Assembly: GCA_013398615.1 (NCBI GenBank)
Contig: VZSR01003371.1
Location: forward strand, 7,670,109-7,734,108
Source: Brachypodius melanocephalos
Taxonomy: Eukaryota; Chordata; Aves; Passeriformes; Pycnonotidae
Reading direction: 5' to 3'
DNA length: 64,000 nt
Shown here in pieces: positions 36,301-49,700 of this stretch; the stretch's first letter is position 1; each line of letters opens with the position of its first letter. Below the pieces are notes generated by a model that was not told the origin of the DNA, did not search any database, and worked only from the letters and a program-made list of their open reading frames with translations. Position numbers and translations under genes: made by a program.

Positions 36301-39300
36301 TAAATGTTGCCTCTTTTTTAGTAAACACGCTGGAGGAATTTAAGCAAATGTTTGTGCTTAAGTGTAGGAGAACAGAAGGAATGCAATCCTCCTGCTTAAC
36401 TCTTGACTACTGTTCAAACCCACAGAAGTTGTGGATTAAGGGTTTTTTGACTATGTAACCAGAGGAACAAATTCTACTGTATATTTTCAGTATAAGCTGT
36501 GTGAAGAGCATTATGTGATTGCATCTGTTTTTCAGAGAAGAAAACTCTTGGTCTGTGAGGGTTGGTACCGGCTAGAACCTGAGCATCTGAGAACTGTAAG
36601 GATTTTGTAGGAACTGTTGGTAATGAAATCCATTTCAGGAGAATGTTCTGACCTTAAACTATGACTGCTCTCAAGAAGGAGAGAATATCTACAAGCTGTG
36701 CAAAAGGAAGACCAGATGCCATCTGAGAGTTTGTTTTTATAGTTGCTCGTTATGACCTTGTTGGTGAGCAGAAAGCAACTAGATGCTTCAGAGAAAAAGC
36801 TCTAATTTGAAGGGGGAACAGTGCATGAGGAAATGGCTGCCCAAAACACTGAGGGAATTAATATTTGCATGCCTTCTTTCTACTGTAGGCAGGTACAGTG
36901 GAGGAAGCTGCCTTTTTCATCACACAATAGGAAATGTTTGTGTTCCAGATCTGTGGGTCACCTGGGCCCTACAAAAGATGACACAAGAAAAAGCAGAGAG
37001 AGGATTGCTCACTTCAGTGTTCAACACCAAGCTTAAATTTGTCCTTTGTCCTTGAAATTAAGCCAAAAAAATACAGTTTGGCACTTGGACCCAAAGGCTA
37101 TGTAGCATCAATAATGCTACACTGAATACAATCTAGTTTTAGCAAAAAGCATCAGTTCATATTATACACCCTGCACATCTCTGTTTCAGGGCAGAAGCAG
37201 GAGAGTCTGACAGTTAAATCATGTGAGAAAGGAATAATCAGCAGTTTGAAGAGTCACAGGTATATTGAAAAATGTACCTAGATCCTGTTCTGATAACAGA
37301 GCAGGCTTCAATGTTGTGGGTCCCAATCACTTTGAGCATGTAAGAACTGAGGAGATAGAAAACAGGAACAGTAGAAATGCTGCTTCTCAAGGAAGCAAAA
37401 AGCGGCAAATTGCTCAGTCATGTCGGGGTCTTTATGCCAACCCCACTCCAGTGGGCTGGTAACTGTTAGTGGGTTTTGTGGGAAAGGCTGAGGTGTCTTC
37501 AGCTCACAGTGGCTATCACACTTGATCTGAACTAAGGAAATACCTACAGTTGGTACATTGCCTTTGTTTGAAGTGGCAGCCCTTAGAGTGCAACAGAAGA
37601 CATTTTAAGTAGTTTATCTCTCCTCTGGCACATGTTCTTCACTATCCCAAACATTTTTTAGTTCAATTGCACAACAGTTGATAAGGTAGAGAAAGATTGT
37701 CAATACCTTGCAGGAAAAAAAGACAAAGAGGCAAGGAAAATAGTAAGTAATAAAACCTGGTGTCTTAGTCCTGACATAACATCTTATCATAATACCAGTC
37801 TTTTATCCCCCACCCCTCTTTTCTTCTTTTGGAAAACAGAAATTCATGCAAAACTGCAGAAGCTTATTTTTAAATAGACTACACCAATGATACTGTTTAC
37901 ACTAGGAAAAAAAGAGCTTTTCGGTCAGTAAGTAGCCTTTTGCTGTAAAGCAATTTTCTTTACTACACTTGTCTGAAAAGTCTAATGAAAAGTAGACCAG
38001 CACTTAATTCAATTTGTCTATATGTACCTCTCTTAATAAAAATGCTTTATTAAAGGTCCTGAATATAAAGGACACAAATGAAATGTAGCTGCCTGCCACA
38101 TCAAAATCAATTAGTTGTGTTTCAGCATTTTTGTGAACAGCAGTCATTCATTTTGCATGATGCTCTTTCCTGATAGCTCTCTGCTGACAGAGAAAGCTGT
38201 TCACCCTGTTGACAACAGGAATAAAACGAGGATTCATCTTTGCCTCCATTAACTCTGTTAAGTCTCCTCTAATACATTAAAAAGCATGCTGTTAGAAGTA
38301 GGTCTTCTGGTGTGATGTCTAGTAGGTGACATGGATCAGAGAATTAATGACCTGACGGGTTCCAAGATGTACAGCACACATAATTGAGAGGCTCACCCTA
38401 GGCTGCAGGGACATGCTTCATTTGGTTTTGTTCTCTATGCCTTTGACCCAACATTGCAAATTATTTGCTCTGTAGTGGAACATTTTCAGCACACCATCCC
38501 TTTCAACCTCATCTGCTGGAGTAAGAAATTAATACTGAGGTTTCCCACTTCCTCACTGAGTGCTTTGGCCAATAGACTATTTATATAGGTGATGCAGCTA
38601 AAATGCCTTTCCTTTTGGCACATAAATGTTTTATTTGCTTGAGCTTTTTATCTTTCAGTAGACTAACAATCTTGTTCCACAAGGACATTCTCTATCTGGA
38701 AAGCAAACATATGTCAAATACTTGGTGGAATATTAGAAATCCTGAGAAACCCCAGCCCCTCCAGGTAAATTCTAAAAGATAACACCATGGCTGAACTAAG
38801 AAAAATATTTAATCTTGTCTCTGGTAGGCATGGCCTGTCTGAGACCACCTGCTAGTCTGGTGTGCCTCTGATCAGATTTGGTGCAGTGTTGTGGAGCTGT
38901 TCTGTTGGGCCCCTGCAGCTGTACTGAGAGGAGCAATTTCAAGTGCCCAGCAAAGATTAGAGAAGTTAAACACATGCTCATTGAATCATTTCACAGCAGA
39001 CACCCTCACTTTGGCTTCCTGTTCCCTTTTTGCACTCTTTAAATTAGCCCTTTCACTCTGCCACACACAGCCCATGCTTGCAGTGCCTTTCCGTGGGATG
39101 CCTCAGTGTCTGACCTACAAAAGGTTGAGGACACCCTGCTGCTCTCAGCTGTGCTGGAAGGGATCTCCAGAAGAATCCCTGTGAGGTGCTTCCATGTCAT
39201 GCTGAGCTATATATGAGTACCTGGAGTAACAGGAGCTACTGCAAGTTCTTGACTGATTGCAAGCTACACTGTTTTATCACCAATAAATTCTTGAGTACAG

Positions 39301-41419
39301 AGTTTCAAAGTGGCTATAAATGTGCATTCCCTAAGGTTGGCACTGATTTGTTTACATCAGCAGCAATTTCTGTAGGTAATTAAAGGGAGACTTTAAGTCA
39401 ATCCATCAGATACTACTTTGGATTTGCTGCATGGTACATCAGAGCAACATGATGTGTTGTTTTAACAACACAATTAGCAATAGAAGTGGTTAAAGATTCC
39501 TGGATGGCATGTTTTTCTGTTAAAAAAAAAATAATGCAGTTCAATGAAATCTGATTGTTCTTTAAAGAATGTGTCTCTTTTAGCCAGTGTGTAATGGAAA
39601 TCAGGAGACCTTTAATCAGCTCCTGAGAGCCTGACTGGTTGCTGGCTTGGCTGCCTGGCTCCTGGGCAGGCTGCTGGGTGAGGTGCCAGAGAGCCGAGAC
39701 TTCCAGGCTCCTGGACCCTGCCAGCTCAGGCCCCTGGGTTTATGGACACTCAGCTGAGCTCCATTATCACAGCATCTAAATGCTTCGTAACTTTTGTTAT
39801 ACTTGGTCTGTCAATGCCTCTCTGCATTAAGGAGTGACTGCCGTGCCCTTTCTTCTGATGAGAAACTAAAAGATTACTGGCAGTCAGGTAGGTAGAGCAT
39901 AAAACCCTTCTGTTTTATGTGGATCTTTCCAGTTGCAAAGCCACTATTGATTGTCAGGCCCCTGCTAAGCTCCAGTGTATAAAGTCCCACCTGTGCTTTA
40001 AAGTTCTGCTTCTGCCTCTGTGATTGCCATGGGCCCTCAGAACTTGCACACAAATCTGATCAGGATGCACAAACTCAGTGTGCCTCTCCTTTGCTGCTCC
40101 CCACCTGGTAGGGAGCTCATGCAGTTTGGATATGGCGCGATAACAAAAAAGGAAGGTTCTACCTCCAGTTTGTGGGGGCGCAATGATATTGCTGCCATTT
40201 CTTTAAGGTCTGTGTTATTTTAATCACTAGTGCTGGATTCACACTACCATTTCTGTGTACCTACTTTTATTGTGTGTTGAACAAGTACCCTCAGGGCATG
40301 ATTGACCTGTGACTTATACCCCAAAGGAGTGGACTTTTTCTGTACTCTGCAAAGCACAGAAATCACAAATACTTCCTAAAAAAAAACCCAAAAAACCCCA
40401 AAACAAACAAACCAAAGATCCCCCCAAAACTAGTCCATTGATACAGCCAATCTCACTTATGGGTTAAGGCTCAAATTTGGGTAAATTTAAAAAAGGAGAA
40501 AAAATTATAAGCCCAGGGATCCTACTTTTCTCAGACTTTGAAGGTCATCTCCCTTGAGGTTACTGAACCTATGTCTTCAATAATGCAGAAATTTCCTGGA
40601 AACTCTGAATTATTGCAGATGTTATGAATGTTTAAGAGTCAAGAAATAACACTAAACTAGGCAGGATAAACTCCCCATCTCCAATACCGTTGAGAACAAA
40701 CATTTGGGGCTACTCTGTGTATATTTCTAAGGCAAAATTATGACTGTAGAGGGATCTTGATTTCCAGGTGAATGTTTTGTGCAGAGGAGGCTTCCTGACA
40801 GTATTTACCACTTTCAGAAGAGTCAGTCAATGTCTATCAAACTCATACTTTTCATAATAAGGAATTGGATTGTCCCTGGATATATTCTTAAAGAGGGAAA
40901 AAAAAAAAAGATGTAAAAGTATTTTTGAAAAAATGTAGTCATGCATAGAAAATGTGAAAGGAAAAGGAACCTGTCTGTTGCTGAAGACTTCAGCAGCAAT
41001 TCATTCTTATCTAATTCTGCCATATCCAGCTAGGGATAACTGATGGTCACATAGGTTGAGGCTGCCCTTGGGTTACGATGTTTTCAAAAAGTGTCATAAC
41101 AGTTCCTGTGTTAAAGAGATTTCTGCTGTGGTAACAGTTACTACTAATTAGTGACAGAAATTGTGCTCTTTTTTTCTCCTTCAGAGGAGAAACAAACAGA
41201 AGGTATTTTACAGGAGTACAAAAATAGCTGTTCCTTTTCTACTCTGGTAAGGCAAAAAAAATAAAAAGGAACAAATATATTAAAGAGACATTAGAAATTT
41301 AGGAAGCAGATTAACTATTTAATTGTCTGATTCGTCAAGCACAACTCAATTATTAACTCAATGCATTTACTTATCTCTGGAGTTTAATGTGTTACATAAT
41401 AAAATGCCTCAGTTGCCCA
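33391..41419. other. intergenic DNA downstream of ADRA2C
   Basis: Unique A/T-rich sequence. Short frames (up to 139 codons on the minus strand at 33720-34139) have no recognisable product. A C/A-rich low-complexity patch lies at about 40378-40425, and a small G/C-rich patch at about 39630-39740. No transposon ends or RNA genes are recognised. Confidence 0.6.
35278..35283 (+). terminator. distal AATAAA, possible alternative poly(A) signal
   Basis: A canonical hexamer about 2.9 kb downstream of the ADRA2C stop. It would define a long 3' UTR if used. In A/T-rich DNA such hexamers arise by chance, so confidence is low. Confidence 0.2.
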
Positions 41420-41572
41420 GGAAGGCTGTGCTGTCTGTGCTCAGAGATTTTCAAGACCCAGGTGGATAATGCCCTGAGTAACCTGGTCTGGCCTCACAGG
41501 TGACCCTGCTTTGAGACTGCACTAGGGGCATTCTGAAGTCCATTCTAACCTGAGTTAGCCTATGATTCTGAG
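41420..41572 (+). mobile_element. CR1 LINE 3' fragment
   Basis: The blocks TTTTCAAGACCCAGGTGGATAA, GCCCTGAGTAACCTGGTCTG, CCTCACAGGTGACCCTGCTTTGAG and a closing TATGATTCT follow the order of CR1 3' sequence in sense orientation. It is truncated and non-coding. Confidence 0.85.
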
Positions 41573-43197
41573 ACCTGTTTCTTCCTAGTAATAGACAAAA
41601 GAAAACTCCTAATATCTGGGTAGCATCAAAATGATATTCTATAAAAGATGCACATATACTGCCATAGGTGGGCAAATCCTTAGGCCATTTGAATCTTTAG
41701 ATCTCTAGAACTTTTATATCCGCTATGTGCAAATTCTGTTTAACATGCTTTTGGCTGGATCCAGGGCACAACCCTTTTCTTTGTTTAGAATTTATTTAGT
41801 AACCTAAGAGCTCTACAGCATGTTCCCTACCCATGCTAAATCCCACTCCCCCACAGTTCTTGACGCTGTAGAGGCACATAAATATACAAATACTTTACAG
41901 GCATTTTCTTTATAACTCCAGACAAAACATTGCTTTTGGATTATTTGTGTGGTTTTCCCAAGTAAAACAAACCAGTAGCTCGTGTCTTTCTGACCTACAA
42001 GCTCTGAAATGGTGAAGAATGTAGTTCATAAAGCACCAAGTCACACTGGAGCTGCTGTGGGTGAGATGAAAGCAACAAGGAAATGATTATATTGCCATAA
42101 CAGCTGAAGACTTTAGTTAAAGCCTGAGCAATGGGAGATCACTGGCACGACACATGTTGCTTCATTCCTCATTCATTTTTGCATGAAAGGTGTCTGACCT
42201 TTCTGTAGAAGTGGCATTTCTGAAGATCAGGGGCTAGGCTGAAGAGTTTATGAATATGTCACATTTGGAATTGGAAATCCTTTTCTTCCTTCCAAAATGC
42301 CAGTAACATTTCTCCATGACTGTGATGCACATGCTATTGTAGGGCATGGCAACACACTTGTTCAAAAGGGTGTTTTGAGTTTTGTTATTGTAAGTTATAA
42401 GGTTTGTTATTTAGTTGCCACTAAGTATATCACAGGGCCAGAGAATGCTCTCAAAATACCATTATAATCCTTGATGTAGCTTGCAGAGGTACAACTTAAG
42501 GTATATAATTCCTCTCTGTGTCCACCCAAGAAAGGACCAAGATCTCTAGGGCCAAGTCTGCAGCAAGGTGTGAGCAGCTGCTTGCTGGATTCTCTGGTCT
42601 GTGCACACCACTGAGGCAGCTGAAGCCCACCTGGGTTAGGGAGGGCTGAATCAACAGCATGATGAAGACACAGACTGCACTTTCTCCTCCCTAAACTTGT
42701 TCATGAGATCAACAGAGTAGAGGTCCCATTGCTACAACTGAAAAATGTGCTGTTCTGTTTAGTTATCAAACTCATTTCTTTCTGCCCATTTCCACTGCTT
42801 GTACAAAGTTCCAGTGTATCTGAAAAGCACCTGATATCATTTGCACTCCCACCTGGTTTCAGAAAGGTCAGAAAACCCTTTGAGACTTTCTTCTGTCATG
42901 ATGATGACTCCAAAAATACTTTCAGATCCCAGCAGTTTTATTTAACCTTTGATAAAGGTGTAAGGTAAAAGTGTTACTTCTGGGCCCAAAACTTTTAACA
43001 CTGTTTTGTAAGAAGTTAACAGCAAATGGAGAAAATATCAAGCCCTGAACAAGGATTTGTATCCAGTTCCATTGCTGGTCTCCAGCCCAGAGTGCTAAAT
43101 GCTTTGAGCCTTTGAATCTTTAATACACAGGATGTGCACAGTATTACTTCATTCATAAATATTTTTGAAAGTTATGAACAAAAAAGTGCTCCAGAAG

Positions 43198-43245
43198 TCC
43201 TAGATCATTATATAACAGAGATCCTAGATGATTATATAATAAGGA
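43198..43245 (+). repeat. 24-bp tandem duplication
   Basis: Two adjacent 24-bp units start at 43198 and 43222, each reading TCCTAGAT followed by C or G, then ATTATATAA. They differ at a few positions. A small local duplication, probably by replication slippage. Confidence 0.8.
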
Positions 43246-43480
43246 CTTGAAGACAGTCACTGAGCTACCAGACACTAAGAAGTTCATCTGTCCTCTGGCT
43301 TTGCTTTAAATGACTTGAAGTGGTGAGGCTTGCAGTATGCATCACTGATGTCTACTTTTATGTCTTACTTCACTGAAAGTACCTCTAAAAACTTGGAGTT
43401 TGCTATTTGATGTACCTACAGGAGATATTACAGAACTGACCATTTTCCAGTGGATGTGTCAGTCTCATTTCCCAGGTAAC

Positions 43481-43735
43481 AAGTGAAAAGAGGAGATGTC
43501 CTCAAGTTGCACCTAAAGGGTTTAGACTGATTATTTGGAAACATTCCTTCACATAAAGGGTTACCAAGCGTTGGAACAGCCTGCACAGGGGAGTGGTTGA
43601 GTCACCACCCTGGAGTAATTTAAAAGATGTGTAGATGTGACACTTAGGGCCATGGTTTAGTGGTGGACTTGGCAGTGCTGAGTTAATGGTTGCACGCAAG
43701 GGTCTTTTCCAACCTGTATGATTCTATAATTTTAG
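43481..43735 (+). mobile_element. CR1 LINE 3' fragment
   Basis: It contains, in order, GTCCTCAAGTTGCACC, a diverged CTTCACATAAAGGGTT segment, TTGGAACAGCCTGCACAGGG, GTGGTTGAGTCACC, GTAGATGTGACACTTAGGGCCATGGTTTAGTGGTGGACTTGGCAGTGCTG, GGTCTTTTCCAACC and GATTCTATAAT. This is classic CR1 sense-strand 3' sequence. It is degraded and non-coding. Confidence 0.92.
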
Positions 43736-46700
43736 CTAAAGGCCAGAACAATTTTTAGAGGAAATCTGCCTTATATTTTGTTGCTTACCTTAAGTTGCTA
43801 TTATCTGTAAACTTTCAGTGCAGAAACCTCTCACTGTCTGTGGTAGAGTGTTGGAAAGGAGGTATTCATCTCTGCAGGAGCTGGGATTCTGGGAACAGCA
43901 CTTGCATTGAGACTTTGATGGTTCTGAAACAGGTCCTGTTTTGGGGTTTTTCGTGTGCAATGCTTAGAAGCCTGATTCCTGCTCAGGATACAAATAATAA
44001 CAAATTGTCTCAATGTGAAAAAAACTCTGGAATGATAAATGTCAACATTTTGTCTACGTACATCCAGAAAACTGCACTCGTGAGGCCTGTAAATCAGTGT
44101 GCTCTGTTTCTGTTCTGTGAAGATATTTTTATTTCTATTTCCCAAGCAATTGCACATCCTACAACGAGAACTACATATGTCCCAAGATTAAAATATCAGA
44201 AAGAAGCCATTTTTAAACCTTTGATGGTAAAAACAAATGATGAGTGCTTTCTTTAGATGCCAGCTGAATTTTCAACGCACACACTTCGGTAATTATGCTG
44301 TGGAAAAATAAAATACAGTTCAGGATAACAGTATGTTTTTATTTGGTATTGTTAAAAGTGTCAATTTTCCTCTTAGACTGATTTCATGTATACATAAATT
44401 TGTTCTGTCCTTTTAGAAGTTTGATTTTTTTTGTTTAGGTTCTATTTTTATTCTTTTTTTAAGGAGCAAACTCACACACAGTGTCAGGTAAATATTTCCA
44501 TGAATAGCCTCAGGGTCCCTTGGCAAGAATGTAATTGCCTGTGCACTCTCTGTAACTGAATTGCCTTCCTTAATGATGGGATATTGGCTTTATAGGCCCC
44601 TGACCGCTTCTCTTTAATACCCATTAATTTTCATTTTACTTTTTTTAGTGAACGCCCCTTTCTCTTTTTCTTCCTTCGTGTTTCTTGCCCGTTTCACAAA
44701 CTCCCTGCAAAAGTGCAGTGAGTGCAAGGAAATAAAGCAGCAAAATGACTGCAAGCTGGCATTTACAGACTCCTGCTCCTTTCCAATAGACGAGTCCTGC
44801 ATGGCAATTGAATTAACTGAGCTCAGAGCTCAGGAGCACGAGCAGGCTCACTGCCATCACTCACAACTGCACCTCCCCGAAATAACAGAGGTGCTGCTGC
44901 CTCATTACCTTTTAGATTCAGAGACCTGCAACACTGTAAAACAATTCTTTCTTTGGGTAAGTATATCTGGGGGTGAATTTGTGTAACACATCAGAACACA
45001 GAGAAGAGCAGTCCTTCAGCACCAGCCACAGATGGCTGCCAGTCCATCAACCTCACCTTCCAAATGGGCCCTAGGAGAAACCAGCCCATAAAACATACAT
45101 CATTTAATCACTGATGAAATTACCCAGGGCAGATTATTTGGGTTCTCCTCCATTTTTTTTTTAGACAAGCTTCAGTTCTGTGCAGGAACACAGTATGTGA
45201 GCTTTCAACTCCCAAGGTGTTGAGGAAATTAGTGTTTAGGTCAATTGGGCTCTTAAAACTGTAACTGTGGTTTTGCTGAAGCTACAACTGCAATAGTTTG
45301 GTAGAAACAAACAGATTTGCTGTGTGTAACCCCAGAGCACAATTCTTACATTACTTGCAAAATCAGGTAGAGAAATACTGAATAATTTACAGCTCCAGTC
45401 TTCTTTTGCTGCAACACAGCCTTATGGTATTGATTAGCAAATCCTATTCAGACACTGCAGGGTAGAAAGTACCAAACATTCATGAAATGGAGACGTGCTG
45501 TCAAAGAGAATTCATTTTGCATGGGCCAACTATTGCTGCTTCCTCTAGAACTGATCCGTCATTTCAGCTGAATTCTAGGGCTCAAGAGAAGAGAAAGGCA
45601 AAGAGGTTTTACCTTATAAAGGTGGAGTTTATTTTTGCACACCTACTGTGTTCAGCTGCCTCGATAGCTGATGTCTGCTCTGCTCTGAGAGCTGTGACAG
45701 AGCTGATGAGGATTTTGTGGAAGAGAGCACACAGGTTTTTGTGATGGGTTTGTTTCAGTGCAGTTTGCAAGAGCACTGAAGGGCAGCAGCTGAACTGGGT
45801 GGGCTGCCCTGCTGAATCCAGCTCAAATTCTGAGCCAGGCCAGCTGCTGATACTGCCTGACAGGACCAGACAGGGAAAGAAATCCCTTGGGAGGGGAGAC
45901 AGACTTCCATGGGAACTCTGGATGTGGTGAGCAGCTTTGGGAGGTGGGTGGAGGTGTTACTAGAAGGACCATCTGATCAGGATGGAAAGCAAGGAAGCAA
46001 GCTATCACTAAAGTCACTGAGGATGGGAGCCTTTCACTCATGTTTTTGTAGCGATTTTTATGCAGTGTCTCCCCAGGTTATGATGTGTTTATTCTCATAG
46101 TAATGTTTCATTTGCGTACATATAAATAATGCTAGAAAATGGGGAAGATTTTCATCTATGCCACCCCAGACATTATGGATCCCAATTTTCAAAGACATTT
46201 TGATGAAAACAACTAATTAACAAAAGTGTTACTCTGTTTTGTACCACTGGCTGCCTAGCAGGAGAACTGGAGCAAGTTTTCAGAGTTACTTTCCCATTTT
46301 GTTTTGTTTTTTTTTTACCAAAAAGTAAAAAACCCCCAATATTGGGAAAAACTCTCCCAAACCATATGACTGAAAGCTCCTTTCTCTATATTGTATTCCT
46401 TTGCACTTGCCTTCCTACTTTCATTTTTCTTTTTCCTATTTGACTACAGAAGTGTGGAGAAAATAAAGACCCGAAAGATCCATACCTGAAAAAAATTAAG
46501 AATTTAACAATCATTTTTCTTGAAAAAGTTCTCAAAATCCAAACAAGACAAACCGTAGAAAGAGTGGAATGAAAACTTCTGATGACTAATAAGTCACTTG
46601 TCAGAGATTTTTTTTAAATGAGGTGTTAGAGTTTCTAGACTAGAAACCATCGTTTTCCATCTGAGCTCAGAGGTGATAAAGGAAGTACCTGATAGGCATT

Positions 46701-49700
46701 ATTCTGCCCTTGGTTTTAATCTTGACTAAATTTTGTAATGCTTTTGTTGGAATATGGATTTCCCCAAGGTTAGCTTGACAAGCCACGACTCTTACAGAGC
46801 AGATTACCCATGCACAGGGCTACAACACAGCAGTTGCTGGCTCAAACAAAGAGCATTGGGTTTTTTTAGAGAGAGCTGCTCCATAAGCAGGGCAAAAAGT
46901 TCAGGTTAGAATTTAGATAACTTCGATCTGGACTAAAAAAGTAACTTTAGACATTAAAGGTTTAACTTTGGATTTTGAAAATCTTGCATCAGATCCAAAG
47001 CAAAAAGTAGTATGTTAAATTTCCTTGCTTGGATTATAACCAATTTCTATTGTTATGGTTCAGCAGCTTTTGAAAATCATTTCAGGAAATCTTTTGTTGT
47101 CATAAAACAATACCTTTTTTATTCAGTCCCCGCCATCAATACTTTATGTTTTCATAATATGTCCAATCAATAAAAACATTTACTATCTTTCAATCAGAAT
47201 AAAATGCTCAGGATCATCTACTGTACATTGCTCGATGAAAAATTTGTGACAGCTCTAAAGCCAACTGATCAGCAAGATGACTTTTTAATCACATGCACAG
47301 GTTAAAGTGTTTTACTGAAAAGGAGACATAAAAAATAAGTAGATCATTATTACTGAAGCACAGATTGCTTTATATTTTTATCTTCTAAAATGCAACTGAG
47401 AAGATCATTATTAAGAAGAGAATGTCATTTTTCAAAAGAATTTGTGGCAGTAACAGCTAGTGAGGCTTTTTTTATTAACTTCAAGAGGGAATGCCTGTTA
47501 CATAATACTACAGCAATTGTTTCAGGGCACAAAATTCAGAGCTAGATGATGAACAGAAAACATTCAAGAGCGCACAGATTCAGAAAGTTGGTTTAGAAAC
47601 TGCTGCAGAATTGGCGTTATGGATTTCTTGTGTTCCATATAATGAATAATAGTGAGCAGTTTTGCTCAGATGAAGTGTATACATTTAGTACATGGTCCAA
47701 ATATTTTCCTCTCACTCTGATAGATATGGAACCTGTTTCTTGGTATATAGATACAAGATTTCAAGCTGTAATGATAGCATGTTAAGTATGGGGGAGAAGT
47801 CCAAAAGGAAAAACAATTTTCTTCTCAGGGTGGGATGTGTAGAACAGAATCCATTCCAGAACTGAGAAGGAAAAGTTGAACTTCATTTGTAATTGTGAAT
47901 GCATGTTTCAAGCTAAGCTGTTGAATTTTATCTACTTCTCTGCCAGTAGGCATGACACTTTTATTTCTTTTTATTTCACCTTCTTCCCAGTAGGCTTAAT
48001 TTATTGGCACAGATGAATTCCCATATCAAAGGCAATTTCCAGTTGACTTTAGGACAGTTATTATTTGATTGGCCTCTTTAACTTTCTTTGTCACTAAAAG
48101 CTTCTGAAAATTCTTGTATTTAGAAAAGGCTTTGGGGCAAATTCCCTGCTGATGTATTTCTATGGAGCTACACTGGTAACAAATTGCACCTAGGAAATTC
48201 CACTCTCACTGCAGTATGTTAAATTTCTTTTTCTCTGAGAGCTTGCAAAACCTTGATGAAAATAACCAACACCAATGGCCTGGCCAAACACCAGTAACAA
48301 CCTCACAAGCCACAGCATCCACCCTCTCCCCTGAGCCACTTGAGGAGGAGGAGGGCTACTTGAAGGACATTTGTGTCCTGGGCTCACAAAGCAAAGCCTT
48401 TAGAAGGAGACAGGCTCCTTAGCCTCTCTGAAAAAGGACAATTTGCTTTGCCTTCTCCTTATGTCTTCACTGAGCATCAGGAGGGACCCTGCAGACCCTT
48501 CAGTTTATCAGCCACAACAATTGTATCAAAAGATGTCTGCTCCTCTGGTCAGCAGGTGAAATGGGATAAAATCATTGAAAAATGGTGGCCTGGGACACTG
48601 GGTATCAGTGATCCCTCAGGAATCTCCATGATCCACAGAGAGAGGAAAACATGATCTTTATCATAATTCATGAGCTGGACTACTCTGAGGACATTTCTCC
48701 TTATGCTGAGATGTGTTGTACTCATGCTGGTAGGAACAGGTTTGGTCTCAACTATGTCATTGTAAAAAAACTACTAGAGTGGCTGCTGAGAATGAAATAA
48801 GAGACAGTTTGTAATCCAGCCTGCTTTCCTCATCAGAGATGTTCAGTGAGACAGTTTTTAAACATTTAATTAATAGCACAAGGACTTACTTAAGACAAAA
48901 TTACCCCCATCCCAACAAGTGGATCAAAACCTGGTTTAGTTTTCTGAGGGTTGAGAAGGCATGAAGAGGGTTCAGGGTAGATTTAGACATAGCCTGTTTC
49001 ATGGTTGCAAATTTTCTCTGTGTACCATAGTTATTAAAGGCCTGTTGATTGACAGGCGAGCAGTGTGTGCATTTGTGCTTCAGTGTGCATAGGTGAGCAG
49101 TCCCCTGAAATATTGTTCATTCAGCTGGAAAGCTACAGGGATAATTGGGCTTGACTCAGAAAGAAGTAGAAACTAGAACAGGAGAGATAATTTGGGGATA
49201 CTGTATTAACAAAAGCAAAAGGAGGTCATTTTTCTGAGTGTTTTTTCACACACTTATAGCAACCTAAATCTGACAAGCCATCACAAATGCCAGGCACAGA
49301 GATATTTGCATTTCTAAACACACCAAGAGCTTAGAAGCTAAATTCTTTTTCTGTAAGATCATGGGACCTTTGTGAACAAAGCCAGTGCCAAGGGCTGCCT
49401 GTAGGAAACATCTCAGTTAAGAGCTCTATTCTGAACCTTTTTGCATCAGAGCTTTATTTATATCATGTGCCCTTGCATGTTCCCTGCTAGCTGAGGAGGG
49501 CATAATCCCACATCAGAAGTATTCCCAGGACACTAAACAAGACTCCATTAAGGATACAGTTCTGGTATGTGTAAAATGGTTCTGTAACAATATTTTTATG
49601 CTGACATACATGTCATCTCAGTAAATCCTTCAATCACACTCTAGATATAAGGCTGTAAGCAAAATAATCCTATGGACAAACAGAGGTATGGATTTGAACT

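Noticed and set aside
43795..44256. 153-codon frame on the + strand
   Set aside because: It has no recognisable domain or codon bias, an opposite-strand frame overlaps it, and it begins just after a CR1 end in A/T-rich DNA. Chance openness is the simpler explanation.
48216..48422. 68-codon frame with an acidic, protein-like composition
   Set aside because: No family resemblance, no neighbouring exons, and poor support for a start or promoter.
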